Source: CAZPDM01 sp964585305
GTDB taxonomy: Bacteria; Planctomycetota; Uabimicrobiia; Uabimicrobiales; JABWCH01
DNA length: 64,000 nucleotides
Direction of reading: 5' to 3'
NCBI GenBank assembly: GCA_964585305.1
Contig: CAZPDM010000004.1
Coordinates: 1 to 64,000, forward strand
The notes under the pieces are model-generated. The model made no database searches and was not told the origin of the DNA. It saw nothing but the letters and a program-made list of their open reading frames with translations. Made by a program: the position numbers and the translations under genes. Positions within the stretch are counted from its first letter, which is position 1. Each line of letters begins with the position of its first letter. This document shows positions 1 through 8,206 of the stretch, in pieces.

Positions 1-158
1 TTCTACCACACGGCTCAGGCTGGTCAACTGCAGAGCTTATCTTCAAAAGCTCCAACCATTTAGGGTGGAGTTATTGACAAAGTTCCTTTGAAGCGAACAA
101 AATTTTTTTGATAAAAAGGACAATAATAATTTTTATTACAACTCATTTTTTTTATTTG
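1..158. other. Window edge, no assignable gene
   Basis: No complete gene is visible. Two plus-strand frames stay open for about 60-75 bases from the edge before a stop, so the end of an upstream gene is possible, but neither short tail is recognisable. Positions 49-69 can form a hairpin of 8 pairs with one mismatch (arms CTCCAACC and GGGTGGAG). That core resembles the CTCC-CC modules at 22451 and 28061. The last part is AT-rich spacer running into the stop of the minus-strand phosphoesterase. Confidence 0.4.
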
Positions 159-1163
159 TCAAATAAAATGTGGCAGAGATTGTAAACCAGCTAATAAGCT
201 TTTCATAGACATTTGCTTGTTTTTGCAATCTAATAGTAAATATTTCCCAGAATTTGGAGGCGTTGCATGACTGAAACTGGCAATGCGTAATTGTTGCTCT
301 CCTACAACTTTATATCCATTTTCTGTAGCAATGTGGCCACTTACCAGCCAGCTTTGTTTGGCAGGAGCGTTTTGAGACCACGTTTCTAAAAACATGGGCA
401 ATATAATATTGCAATATTCTTGTTCTCCAAATTCTTGTTCATTTTTAGTAAAAAGAGTGTGCCAAAGTAGAGAAAATTTGGGATTTTGATGAAAAATATA
501 AGATCGTAAAAGATGATAATAATTTCGATCGTTAGGTCCTTTAGCTCCAAAAAAAAGTTCGGCTAAATAATCGTAATCTACCATAAGTGTCGATTGATAA
601 TCTTGTTTTAAATTTTCTCTTCCTGCTTTATTCATGTATTTTTCTATTTCTAAGATAAAAGCATCATGATCCCAGTTGGTTAAAATACTTACATTTTTCT
701 TTTGTGCAGGTACTTTATGCGCTCCAGCATGAGCAATCATAACACCTGCTAAAGTTCGTATATAAAAAGGAGAGGATTTTAAAAAAGTTATGGTAGCATC
801 TAATTTTTTATTCTCCAACTGTAAAATTTTTTTTTCTAAAAAAGATGTACAATCTTGAGAACCTCTCATCAAGGGGATATTGTAAATATGTGGAAATTCA
901 TGGTTTCCGCATAAAGGAATAATTACTTCATTTCCATATTTCATTTGCAAATCTTGCAAATCTTGCAAAATTTCCAAACTTGAATCAAGTTCAGTGTTGT
1001 CGTTATGGACATAATCTCCGCACAATATGAAATAATCAACTTTTTTATGTTTATATAATTCCAAAAAACAATTTCGATATGACTGGTAGGCGTTCCAATC
1101 CCCATGTAAGTCTGTTACTATCATTGCCATACCTTGAGTTAATTCTTTAATTTTGCTGGGCAT
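159..1163 (-). CDS. Calcineurin-like metallophosphoesterase
   Basis: This 334-residue protein carries the metal-binding motifs of the calcineurin-like phosphoesterase superfamily: DLHGDW at residues 18-23, GDYV at 49-52, GNHE at 86-89, AHAGAH near 144-149 and a later SGH near 275. These motifs bind two metal ions and hydrolyse phosphoesters; many relatives are protein Ser/Thr phosphatases or Ap4A hydrolases. There is no signal peptide, so it is probably cytoplasmic. A GAGAA-type ribosome site precedes the ATG. The substrate cannot be named from sequence. With three Hanks kinases in the window a phosphoprotein-phosphatase role is possible, but that is only inference. Confidence 0.8.
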   Translation of the reverse strand: MPSKIKELTQGMAMIVTDLHGDWNAYQSYRNCFLELYKHKKVDYFILCGDYVHNDNTELDSSLEILQDLQDLQMKYGNEVIIPLCGNHEFPHIYNIPLMRGSQDCTSFLEKKILQLENKKLDATITFLKSSPFYIRTLAGVMIAHAGAHKVPAQKKNVSILTNWDHDAFILEIEKYMNKAGRENLKQDYQSTLMVDYDYLAELFFGAKGPNDRNYYHLLRSYIFHQNPKFSLLWHTLFTKNEQEFGEQEYCNIILPMFLETWSQNAPAKQSWLVSGHIATENGYKVVGEQQLRIASFSHATPPNSGKYLLLDCKNKQMSMKSLLAGLQSLPHFI

Positions 1164-1221
1164 AGTGTTCTCTATTATTTTTTTGATGGGTTATTTGCTA
1201 AAAAAATTATTAAAAACCAAC

Positions 1222-1250
1222 TTGCATAGTTTTAACATATTTGCTATTAT
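1222..1250 (+). promoter_or_regulatory. Likely sigma70-type promoter for signal peptidase gene
   Basis: TTGCAT at 1222-1227 and TATTAT at 1245-1250 are separated by 17 bases and lie about 40 bases before the ATG at 1290. The match is partial in a very AT-rich background. Confidence 0.4.
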
Positions 1251-1289
1251 CTTGTTGTGGCCGATATTATTTAAAAAAGAAAGTTTATT

Positions 1290-2702
1290 ATGCCTGACTT
1301 AGATAATAATATATCATTTTTCGCTAAAAATTCCAATGATCAAATTCCAAGTTCTGATAAAGATATTTCTGAAGAAACTTTTAAAGCATTTTTTCAAGAT
1401 AATCTACAAATGATTTTATGGGTACTGATTGCTGTTTTTATGCTAAAAATTTTATTTATTGAATCTTTTCAGATTCCAACAACATCAATGGAGCCAACTT
1501 TAGTAGGCGATCCAAGATGTGGAGATCGCATTTTAGTAAATAAAATTATTTATCAATATCAGGAATTACAACGTTGGGATGTGATTGTTTTTCAATATCC
1601 GTTAAATCAAAGTATTTCTTTTATCAAGCGTTTAGTCGGATTACCTGGAGAAAATCTTTCCATAAAAAATGGAAATATTTATATAAACGAAAAAATACTA
1701 AGAAAGCCGCCTTCTATACAAAAATTGCTTCAATATTCTATTTTTGATTTATCAAAGAATGCTTATGAAGAATATTGGATTACTCAAGAAAAGAATTGGA
1801 ACTATAGTAATAAAGAATTGAAGTTAGTTACAGAAGATTTATCTTTTTTGACTTACTCTAAATCTATAGTAAATGAGTTCCAACCTTTTCAAGATGATTA
1901 TTTTTATAATCGAAAAAATCCAGCTCGGATAGTTGGCGGAAGCCATAGAGTTGGAGAAATAGAATTAGATTTTTCGGTTCTTCCGAAAAAAAATGGGACA
2001 GTTGTTAGTCAGCTTCGTTCGGGAAATTTTCGTTGGATGCTAGAATTGTCTTGCGATCCAAAACAGTCTAGTCATATTTTTCAATATCTTGGAGAAAGCA
2101 CAGAACCTTCTCTTGATATTGTTTCTCCAATTTTTTTATCTTCCTTACAAATATCTCATATTCGGTTTCAAAATTTTGACGAAATGTTAGAAGTTTTTGT
2201 AAATCAAGAAAAAATCTTTGAATTAGATTATGCACTTCCTTTGAAGGAATCTTCTAATATTACTTATGAGGTAAGTATAAAATTGGGAGGAAAATCTGGC
2301 GAGTTTGTTTTTTCAAATATACGACTTTATCGAGACATTTATTATTCTGCCCAACGGTATTTATGGTCTGGCGTTGAAAATTGGCAGATTCCAAGTGGTT
2401 GTTATTTTGTATTAGGGGATAATTCTTCAGATAGTGTGGATAGCCGCGAGTGGAGTAAGTTTCAAATCATTCTTAAAAATGGAATTTCTTTGGAAGGTGA
2501 TGCAAGAAATTTACCAAATCTTGAAAATAATGATGAATATTCTTTTATAGATAAATTTGGAATTCAAAGGAATATTTTGCGAGATAAAATTCGTGAGCAA
2601 CCAGGTATGAACATCGCTTCTCCTTTTGTTGAAAGGCATTTGATTATTGGAAAAGCATGGCTTGTAGCTTGGCCGCCTGTCCGTATAAAAAAAATACATT
2701 AA
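1290..2702 (+). CDS. lepB: Signal peptidase I with large insertion
   Basis: Type I signal peptidase, the membrane serine protease that removes signal peptides from exported proteins. One membrane segment lies at about residues 40-58. The catalytic Ser66 sits in TSMEPTL, the general-base Lys113 in FIKRLVGLPGE, and the late conserved box GDNSSDSVDSREW is at about 376-388. At 470 residues it is far longer than the 180-320 typical of bacterial enzymes. About 230 residues, partly beta-rich, are inserted between the Lys box and the GDN box, and a further stretch of about 55 follows the GDN box. The C-terminal segment HLIIGKAWLVAWPP rejoins the family pattern. Large signal peptidases are known in planctomycetes. 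The start is set by N-terminal topology and an upstream AGAAAG. Confidence 0.88.
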   Translation: MPDLDNNISFFAKNSNDQIPSSDKDISEETFKAFFQDNLQMILWVLIAVFMLKILFIESFQIPTTSMEPTLVGDPRCGDRILVNKIIYQYQELQRWDVIVFQYPLNQSISFIKRLVGLPGENLSIKNGNIYINEKILRKPPSIQKLLQYSIFDLSKNAYEEYWITQEKNWNYSNKELKLVTEDLSFLTYSKSIVNEFQPFQDDYFYNRKNPARIVGGSHRVGEIELDFSVLPKKNGTVVSQLRSGNFRWMLELSCDPKQSSHIFQYLGESTEPSLDIVSPIFLSSLQISHIRFQNFDEMLEVFVNQEKIFELDYALPLKESSNITYEVSIKLGGKSGEFVFSNIRLYRDIYYSAQRYLWSGVENWQIPSGCYFVLGDNSSDSVDSREWSKFQIILKNGISLEGDARNLPNLENNDEYSFIDKFGIQRNILRDKIREQPGMNIASPFVERHLIIGKAWLVAWPPVRIKKIH

Positions 2703-2752
2703 TGGTCAACTAAGTTTTTGGACATTTAATGGAGAGGAAGTGAACTGGCCTC

Positions 2753-2817
2753 CGCATTTTTTTTCGTTAAAGCGGCGGGTTAATTCGTACTATGCACTAT
2801 GTGCAGGACGAGTACAA
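2753..2817. repeat. Dispersed intergenic repeat, copy 1
   Basis: The complement of this stretch contains a TGCAC-N3-GTGCA hairpin, then GAATTAACCCGCCG, then TTTAACGAAAAAAAAT. The same order of elements appears at 28786-28874 on the opposite strand. The sequences between the blocks differ, so this is a degenerate interspersed repeat and not a recent duplication. Confidence 0.6.
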
Positions 2818-2895
2818 TTAAGATAACGAAGAACAGCCAGAATCATAAATATTTTGATTTTTTTATTCAGCCATCTTTTTTAGCTAGGCAAAATT

Positions 2896-4071
2896 ATGAA
2901 AGCAAAAATAATTATTTCATTAGCAGCTTCCAATAAAAATATAGAACGTCTTTTAGATGGACAGCAAGAAATGCAAGTAGGACGATCTCCAGCTTGTCCT
3001 ATTCATATTTCCGATCCTAAATTGTCTCGTATTCATTGTGCTTTTTATACTCAAGACGGAAGTTTTTATGTTAAGGATATGAATAGCTCAAATGGAACAA
3101 GTGTAAATCAAAAGCGTATTCAAAATCCTACTCCATTAAAAGATGGCGATATTATTCGTATTGGTGACTCCCAAATTAGATTTATATCAAAAGATATAAC
3201 AACCGCAGCTATACAAGCACAGTCTGCAAAATATCAGTCAAATAAGTTAAAAAAAATTGATGAATATGAGTATTTACAAAATCTAGGTGGTGGTGGCATC
3301 GGTCAAGTTTATCTTGTTCAAAAAAAGGGAGTCCAATTTGCCTTAAAGATGCTTAACCCGGAAGCTGCTGCAGATCCTACAATGGTCCAACGTTTTTTTA
3401 AAGAAGCACGGGCGTGTTCTATTCTAGAACATCCGAATATTATTAAGTTATATGATGTTGGTATGTTTGGAGAACGTCCTTATTTAGTTTTGGAATATGC
3501 TCCTGGTCAAGCACTTTCTGATTATATTTTCAAACGTAAGAATCTTGATCCTGTTACGGCTTTAAAAATTGCTGAACCTGTGGTAGATGCCTTGCAATAT
3601 GCTCATGAAAAAGATATTGTACATCGTGATATTAAGCCCTCAAATATTTTAGTTACGGATGATCTGAAAGTAAAACTTATTGATATGGGCATGGTCAAAA
3701 TTCTTAATGAGAGTGGCATTACACTTAGTGGGCAGACATTAGGTACTCCAAGGTATATGCCTCCGGAACAAATTGAAGATTCTAGTAAAATTACCAAACT
3801 TGTTGACCTTTATAGTTTGGGTGCTACAATTTATAGTATGTTAGCAGGAACTCCTCCCTATCATGAAGTTCGGGTAATTCATTTATCAGAATTATTGCAA
3901 ACTATTATTTCTAGACCTCCCAGACCATTAAAAGAAATTGTTCCAGAAGTTCCTGATATTGTCATAAATTTTGTAGAAAAAAGTATGGCACGACAAGTTA
4001 AAGATCGTTTTCAAAATGCTGGTGTAATGAAAAAAGAGATTAAAAAAGTTTTAGAAAAATTAGTAAAATAA
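2896..4071 (+). CDS. FHA-domain Ser/Thr protein kinase
   Basis: N-terminal FHA domain, residues about 5-98, with GR at 29-30, SRIH at 44-47 and NG at 66-67, the pattern that binds phosphothreonine. A Hanks-type kinase domain follows at about 123-388: Gly-rich loop GGGGIGQVY, ATP-anchoring Lys151, and catalytic loop HRDIKPSN at 243-250. The metal-binding DFG is replaced by DMG at 263-265; the Asp is kept, so activity is plausible. There is no membrane segment, so it is a soluble cytoplasmic kinase. FHA domains on the same chain often bind the autophosphorylated kinase or its targets. It lies in a co-directional run with cysS, with a 52-base gap. Targets are unknown. Confidence 0.9.
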   Translation: MKAKIIISLAASNKNIERLLDGQQEMQVGRSPACPIHISDPKLSRIHCAFYTQDGSFYVKDMNSSNGTSVNQKRIQNPTPLKDGDIIRIGDSQIRFISKDITTAAIQAQSAKYQSNKLKKIDEYEYLQNLGGGGIGQVYLVQKKGVQFALKMLNPEAAADPTMVQRFFKEARACSILEHPNIIKLYDVGMFGERPYLVLEYAPGQALSDYIFKRKNLDPVTALKIAEPVVDALQYAHEKDIVHRDIKPSNILVTDDLKVKLIDMGMVKILNESGITLSGQTLGTPRYMPPEQIEDSSKITKLVDLYSLGATIYSMLAGTPPYHEVRVIHLSELLQTIISRPPRPLKEIVPEVPDIVINFVEKSMARQVKDRFQNAGVMKKEIKKVLEKLVK

Positions 4072-4123
4072 AAATAAGCAAGATTTTCTTTTAGTCAAAA
4101 TCATTAAAAAATTGGGTTAATTT

Positions 4124-5572
4124 ATGGCAAAAAAAATTGTTTTATATAATACTCTTGAACGTAAAAAAATGGATTTTGTTCCATTGGATATAAAAGGTAA
4201 AAAAGTTGGAATGTATACTTGCGGACCTACCGTTTATAATTTTGCACATATTGGCAATCTTCGAACATACGTTTTTGAAGATATTTTAAAGCGAACATTG
4301 TTATTTTATGGTTATGATGTGCAGCATATTATGAACATTACAGATGTTGGGCATCTTACTGGAGATTCTGATGCTGGTGAAGATAAAATGGAACGTGAAG
4401 CCCGTCAGAAAAGCCAAAATGTATGGGAATTAGCCGCAAAATATACTGAGGCATTTCGGAAAGATTTGCACAATTTAAATATTATTGAACCAAATATTTG
4501 GTGCAAAGCAACGGATCATATCCCTCAACAGATTGCTTTGGTTCAGGAATTGGAAAAGCAAGGTTTTACCTATCAATTAGAGGATGGTATTTATTTTGAT
4601 ACAGCAAAATTTCCTAAGTATGCAGATTTTGCCAGAATCGATGTTCAAAATTTGGATGCGGGCAGCCGTGTAGAAATGATTGCAGGGAAACGAAATATTA
4701 CTGACTTTGCATTATGGAAATTTTCTCCTAAAGAAGGCGCACGTCGTCAAATGGAATGGGAATCTCCATGGGGAATGGGCTTTCCTGGATGGCATATTGA
4801 GTGCTCAGCAATGAGCATGAATTATTTGGGCCAACAATTTGATATTCATTGTGGTGGAATCGATCATATTCCTATTCATCATACTAATGAAATTGCACAA
4901 GTTGAAGCCGTAACAAAAAAACGTTGGGTAAATTATTGGCTTCATGGTGAATTTTTAGTTGTGCAAAAGAAAGATGACAAAGATATAAGTCGTATGGGAA
5001 AATCCGAAGGAAATTTTTTGACACTACAAGTTTTGATCAATCAAAATTTCCATCCTCTTGCTTATAGATATTTCTTACTGAATGCTCATTATCGTAAACA
5101 ACTGATTTTTTCAGAAGAAGCTATGCAAGCTGCTCAAAATGGTTATAAAAATTTGCAACATAAAATTGCAATTTTAAAAACTCAACAGCAGTTAGAGAAA
5201 GAAACTTCCCTTAAAAATAATATGGGAAAACTATATCGTTATCGAGAACAGTTTTCAGATGAAATTTATGATGATTTAAATATGCCAAATGCTTTAGCTG
5301 TATTATGGACTATGCTGGACGATAAAGATTTAACTGTCTCTCAAAAGTTAGATATAGTAAGCGAATTTGATCAAATTTTAGGACTAGAATTAGGCAAGAT
5401 AACTTTTGCGGAAGAAGAAATTCCGGCAAAAGTGCTAGAACTGGATGTCTTACGACAAAAAGCTAGACAGGATAAAAATTGGTCCGAAGCAGATCGTCTT
5501 CGTAAAGAAATCAAAGTATTAGGCTATGATGTCTTAGATAGTAAAGATGGTGTTAAATTTAAGAAAAGTTAA
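4124..5572 (+). CDS. cysS: Cysteinyl-tRNA synthetase
   Basis: Class I aminoacyl-tRNA synthetase that charges tRNA-Cys in the cytoplasm. Diagnostic features are CGPTVYNFAHIGN near residue 33, where the first Cys binds the active-site zinc and HIGN is the HIGH motif. GWHIECSAM supplies a further zinc ligand, the segment around CGGIDHIPIHHTNE is typical of CysRS, and SRMGKSEGN is the KMSKS-type loop. At 482 residues it has normal family length. The C-terminal helical domain ends in the usual region for tRNA contact. Ribosome site is weak. A strong bidirectional terminator follows immediately, so the gene ends its transcription unit. Confidence 0.97.
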   Translation: MAKKIVLYNTLERKKMDFVPLDIKGKKVGMYTCGPTVYNFAHIGNLRTYVFEDILKRTLLFYGYDVQHIMNITDVGHLTGDSDAGEDKMEREARQKSQNVWELAAKYTEAFRKDLHNLNIIEPNIWCKATDHIPQQIALVQELEKQGFTYQLEDGIYFDTAKFPKYADFARIDVQNLDAGSRVEMIAGKRNITDFALWKFSPKEGARRQMEWESPWGMGFPGWHIECSAMSMNYLGQQFDIHCGGIDHIPIHHTNEIAQVEAVTKKRWVNYWLHGEFLVVQKKDDKDISRMGKSEGNFLTLQVLINQNFHPLAYRYFLLNAHYRKQLIFSEEAMQAAQNGYKNLQHKIAILKTQQQLEKETSLKNNMGKLYRYREQFSDEIYDDLNMPNALAVLWTMLDDKDLTVSQKLDIVSEFDQILGLELGKITFAEEEIPAKVLELDVLRQKARQDKNWSEADRLRKEIKVLGYDVLDSKDGVKFKKS

Positions 5573-5583
5573 AAAATGCAATT

Positions 5584-5613
5584 AAAAAAACGTGGCTTTA
5601 AGCCACGTTTTTT
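5584..5613. terminator. Bidirectional terminator between cysS and dprA
   Basis: An ACGTGGCT/AGCCACGT stem with a three-base loop is flanked by A-run and T-run, so it can end both convergent genes. It touches the dprA stop codon. Confidence 0.85.
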
Positions 5614-6898
5614 AGTTGCATTTTTTTGCGTAACGATGTCCTGGGAAAAGATGAATAATTCCTTGTATTTCCATCATTAAAAGATTACTGCTTACTTGAG
5701 CAGGAGAAAGATCAACCATAGAGATAATTTCATCTATACTACAAGGATATTGAGTAAGTACTTCCCAAATTTTTTGTTGCTCAAAAGTGAGCTGAGAAAT
5801 AGTGTTTTCTTTATTTAATGTTTTGCTTTTATTTCTTTCTTCTAAATTTTTAAAATTTTCAAGTTCTTTATCATTATCATATTTATATTGAAGAGTAGGG
5901 GATTCACTTGGATAATTTTCGATCAGCTTTTTCTCATTTTCATTAAGATCTTCAAGAAGACTTTCAATAAGTATTTGATTAGACATTGGTTGAGGAGACG
6001 TAACTTTATCTTGTAATACTTGAATTTCTTGAAGAACGTCATCAATACAAGTAACTAACTTTGCTCCTTGTTGGATAAGTCTGTGGCATCCAACTGACTC
6101 ATTGCGGTCAATTTGTCCTGGAATTGCAAAAACTTCTCGTCCTTGTTCTAACGCATTATGAGCTGTAATTAAAGCTCCACTTTTTTCTCCTGCTTCAATA
6201 ACAATAATACCTAAAGATAATCCACTGATAATACGATTTCTTTGAGGAAAGTATGGAGCAATAGGGTCCGCATAAAGAGGATACTCCGAAATAATGCAAC
6301 CATGCTTGGCAATTTCTTGAGCATCTTGGCGATGCTCTGGCGGATAAATTTTTTGAAGTCCACTTCCTAATACTGCAATAGTTCGCCCACCTGCAGAAAT
6401 TGCCCCACGATGAGCTGCAATATCCACTCCTCTTGCCAAACCTGAAATAACTGTAACTTGTTTAGATGCAAGTTCTTTTGCAAAAGAATGAGCCTGTCTT
6501 ATTCCATAGAATGAAGCGCGTCGTGTTCCCACAATAGCAATTGCAAATTGATCTTGATCTTTCCAAGTTCCAAGTCGATAAAATAGCTGCGGTGCATCAT
6601 AGATATTTGCTAATTGTTGAGGATAGTCAGGTGCGTTTGATGATACTAAATTGATATTTAATTGCTGGGTGAGAGCATATTCTTTTTCAACTTCTTTCCA
6701 TGAGACGTTTTCTAAGCTGTCTACTAAATTTTCCCTTCCTTGTAAGGCATTTAATCTGTCTTCTCTATTTGCCTGCCAAATTTGAGTAGGATCGTATTCA
6801 AAGTATTCTAATAACCTGCGCATCCAAACTGGTCCTAATCCTTTTACATAATTTAAGGCTAGCATGGCAAATTTAGGATCGTTTAACATGCTTTTCAT
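5612..6898 (-). CDS. dprA: DNA-processing protein DprA
   Basis: DprA/Smf family protein that binds incoming single-stranded DNA and loads RecA during natural transformation. The central Rossmann-like domain shows GTRRAS, SGLARGVDIAAHRGA, AVLGSG, YPPEH, ISEYP and FPQRNRIISGLS, the standard order of conserved motifs. An N-terminal helix-hairpin-helix/SAM-like part and a C-terminal winged helix (about the last 60 residues) are also present. Between the Rossmann and winged-helix parts lies a low-complexity acidic and basic linker. The frame is open to 6946, but the ATG at 6898 is preferred because AAAGG lies seven bases upstream. The gene alone does not prove competence, since dprA is widespread. 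Confidence 0.93.
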   Translation of the reverse strand: MKSMLNDPKFAMLALNYVKGLGPVWMRRLLEYFEYDPTQIWQANREDRLNALQGRENLVDSLENVSWKEVEKEYALTQQLNINLVSSNAPDYPQQLANIYDAPQLFYRLGTWKDQDQFAIAIVGTRRASFYGIRQAHSFAKELASKQVTVISGLARGVDIAAHRGAISAGGRTIAVLGSGLQKIYPPEHRQDAQEIAKHGCIISEYPLYADPIAPYFPQRNRIISGLSLGIIVIEAGEKSGALITAHNALEQGREVFAIPGQIDRNESVGCHRLIQQGAKLVTCIDDVLQEIQVLQDKVTSPQPMSNQILIESLLEDLNENEKKLIENYPSESPTLQYKYDNDKELENFKNLEERNKSKTLNKENTISQLTFEQQKIWEVLTQYPCSIDEIISMVDLSPAQVSSNLLMMEIQGIIHLFPGHRYAKKCN

Positions 6899-7140
6899 TA
6901 TTTTTACCTTTAGTTGACATTCCTTATTAAAATAATAAGTTATCATAAACTATATTACGACAGAATACCTCGCAAAAAATTTTTAAAATTTGCTTGCAAA
7001 TAAAGATGAAAAGATTAAAATATTATTATAATCCTAAATGAATAATAAATTCTTAGTCCAAATATTTTTGATAGACTACTTAGATACATGTTTTTGTGTA
7101 TCAAAAATACTTTTTTTTAGTAAAAAGAAAACCATATTAT

Positions 7141-8130
7141 ATGGAAAAAATTATTTCCTTAACAGAATTTCCAAATGTTTCTTTACTATTTGGAAACTAC
7201 AATGCTAATATTAAACTTATGAGAGATTCGTTTAATGTGAAAATTGTAGCACGAGATAATCTAAAAGTATCCGGTGAAGACAAAGATGTTGAGCGGACTA
7301 TTTTAGCAATTGAGCAGATAAATAAAAAAATAGTGGATAAAGGAACTATTTCATCTAATGAAGTTGCTGAAATTATTCAAAACAACTCTGATAAAACTAA
7401 TTTTGATAAATCTAGCTTTGAAGAAAATGAAAAAGATTTTGCAATAGATGAAGGAAAAAAAGCAGGAGTCCGTAACCAACCTTTGGTAAAGCCACGTACG
7501 CCTGGCCAAAATCTATATTTGCAGGCAATGCATGATCATGAGATAGTTTTTGCGATTGGACCTTCAGGAACAGGAAAAACTTTTTTGGCTGTTGCAGTCG
7601 CTATTGATTTTTTGAAACGTGGCATGGTTCGCAAAATAGTTTTAGTTCGCCCTGCTGTAGAGGCTGGAGAAAGATTAGGATTTTTGCCGGGAGACTATCA
7701 AGCAAAAGTAAATCCATACTTAAGACCATTGTATGATTCTTTGCAAAATCTTCTTGATTTTAATAAACTTCGTACATATACAGAGAATGATATTATAGAA
7801 GTTGCCCCATTAGCTTATATGAGAGGTCGTACACTTGATTCTGCTTTTATCATTTTAGACGAAGCTCAAAATACAACGTCTACACAAATGAAAATGCTCT
7901 TAACCCGATTAGGTAGAAATTCTCGAATAGTTATTACTGGCGATGTTACACAAATTGATTTGCCAAAAGGTGAACGATCAGGATTAGTACATGCTCAACA
8001 AATTCTTAGTTCTGTTCCCGGTTTGGGTTTTGTATATCTTACAAAAGAAGATATTGTACGACATCATTTAGTACAACAAATTATTGCTGCTTATGATGCT
8101 AATGATACTTCCTCTATAAATAATCGTTAG
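7141..8130 (+). CDS. phoH: PhoH-family ATPase
   Basis: PhoH-like P-loop NTPase of the YbeZ type. It has an N-terminal KH-like region of about 100 residues and then the PhoH domain with Walker A GPSGTGKTFLA and Walker B FIILDEAQNTT. YbeZ proteins act with the endoribonuclease YbeY in rRNA processing and RNA metabolism; no ybeY gene is visible here. The frame extends upstream to a GTG at 7096, but the ATG at 7141 gives the normal N-terminus (MEKIISLTEF), so I use it; the ribosome site is weak at both. Length of about 329 residues fits the family. A soluble cytoplasmic protein. Confidence 0.9.
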   Translation: MEKIISLTEFPNVSLLFGNYNANIKLMRDSFNVKIVARDNLKVSGEDKDVERTILAIEQINKKIVDKGTISSNEVAEIIQNNSDKTNFDKSSFEENEKDFAIDEGKKAGVRNQPLVKPRTPGQNLYLQAMHDHEIVFAIGPSGTGKTFLAVAVAIDFLKRGMVRKIVLVRPAVEAGERLGFLPGDYQAKVNPYLRPLYDSLQNLLDFNKLRTYTENDIIEVAPLAYMRGRTLDSAFIILDEAQNTTSTQMKMLLTRLGRNSRIVITGDVTQIDLPKGERSGLVHAQQILSSVPGLGFVYLTKEDIVRHHLVQQIIAAYDANDTSSINNR

Positions 8131-8206
8131 ACTAACAAAACATTTAGTTTTTAATTTAACAAAAATAAAAATCGCTTTAGCAACAACTGCGTAAAAAGGA
8201 TTTTAT

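Noticed and set aside
1..75. Short plus-strand tail as a gene end
   Set aside because: Fewer than 25 codons in two competing frames and no recognisable motif.
6899..6946. Upstream start of dprA
   Set aside because: The ATG at 6898 has a proper AAAGG site; the extension adds residues not found in the family.
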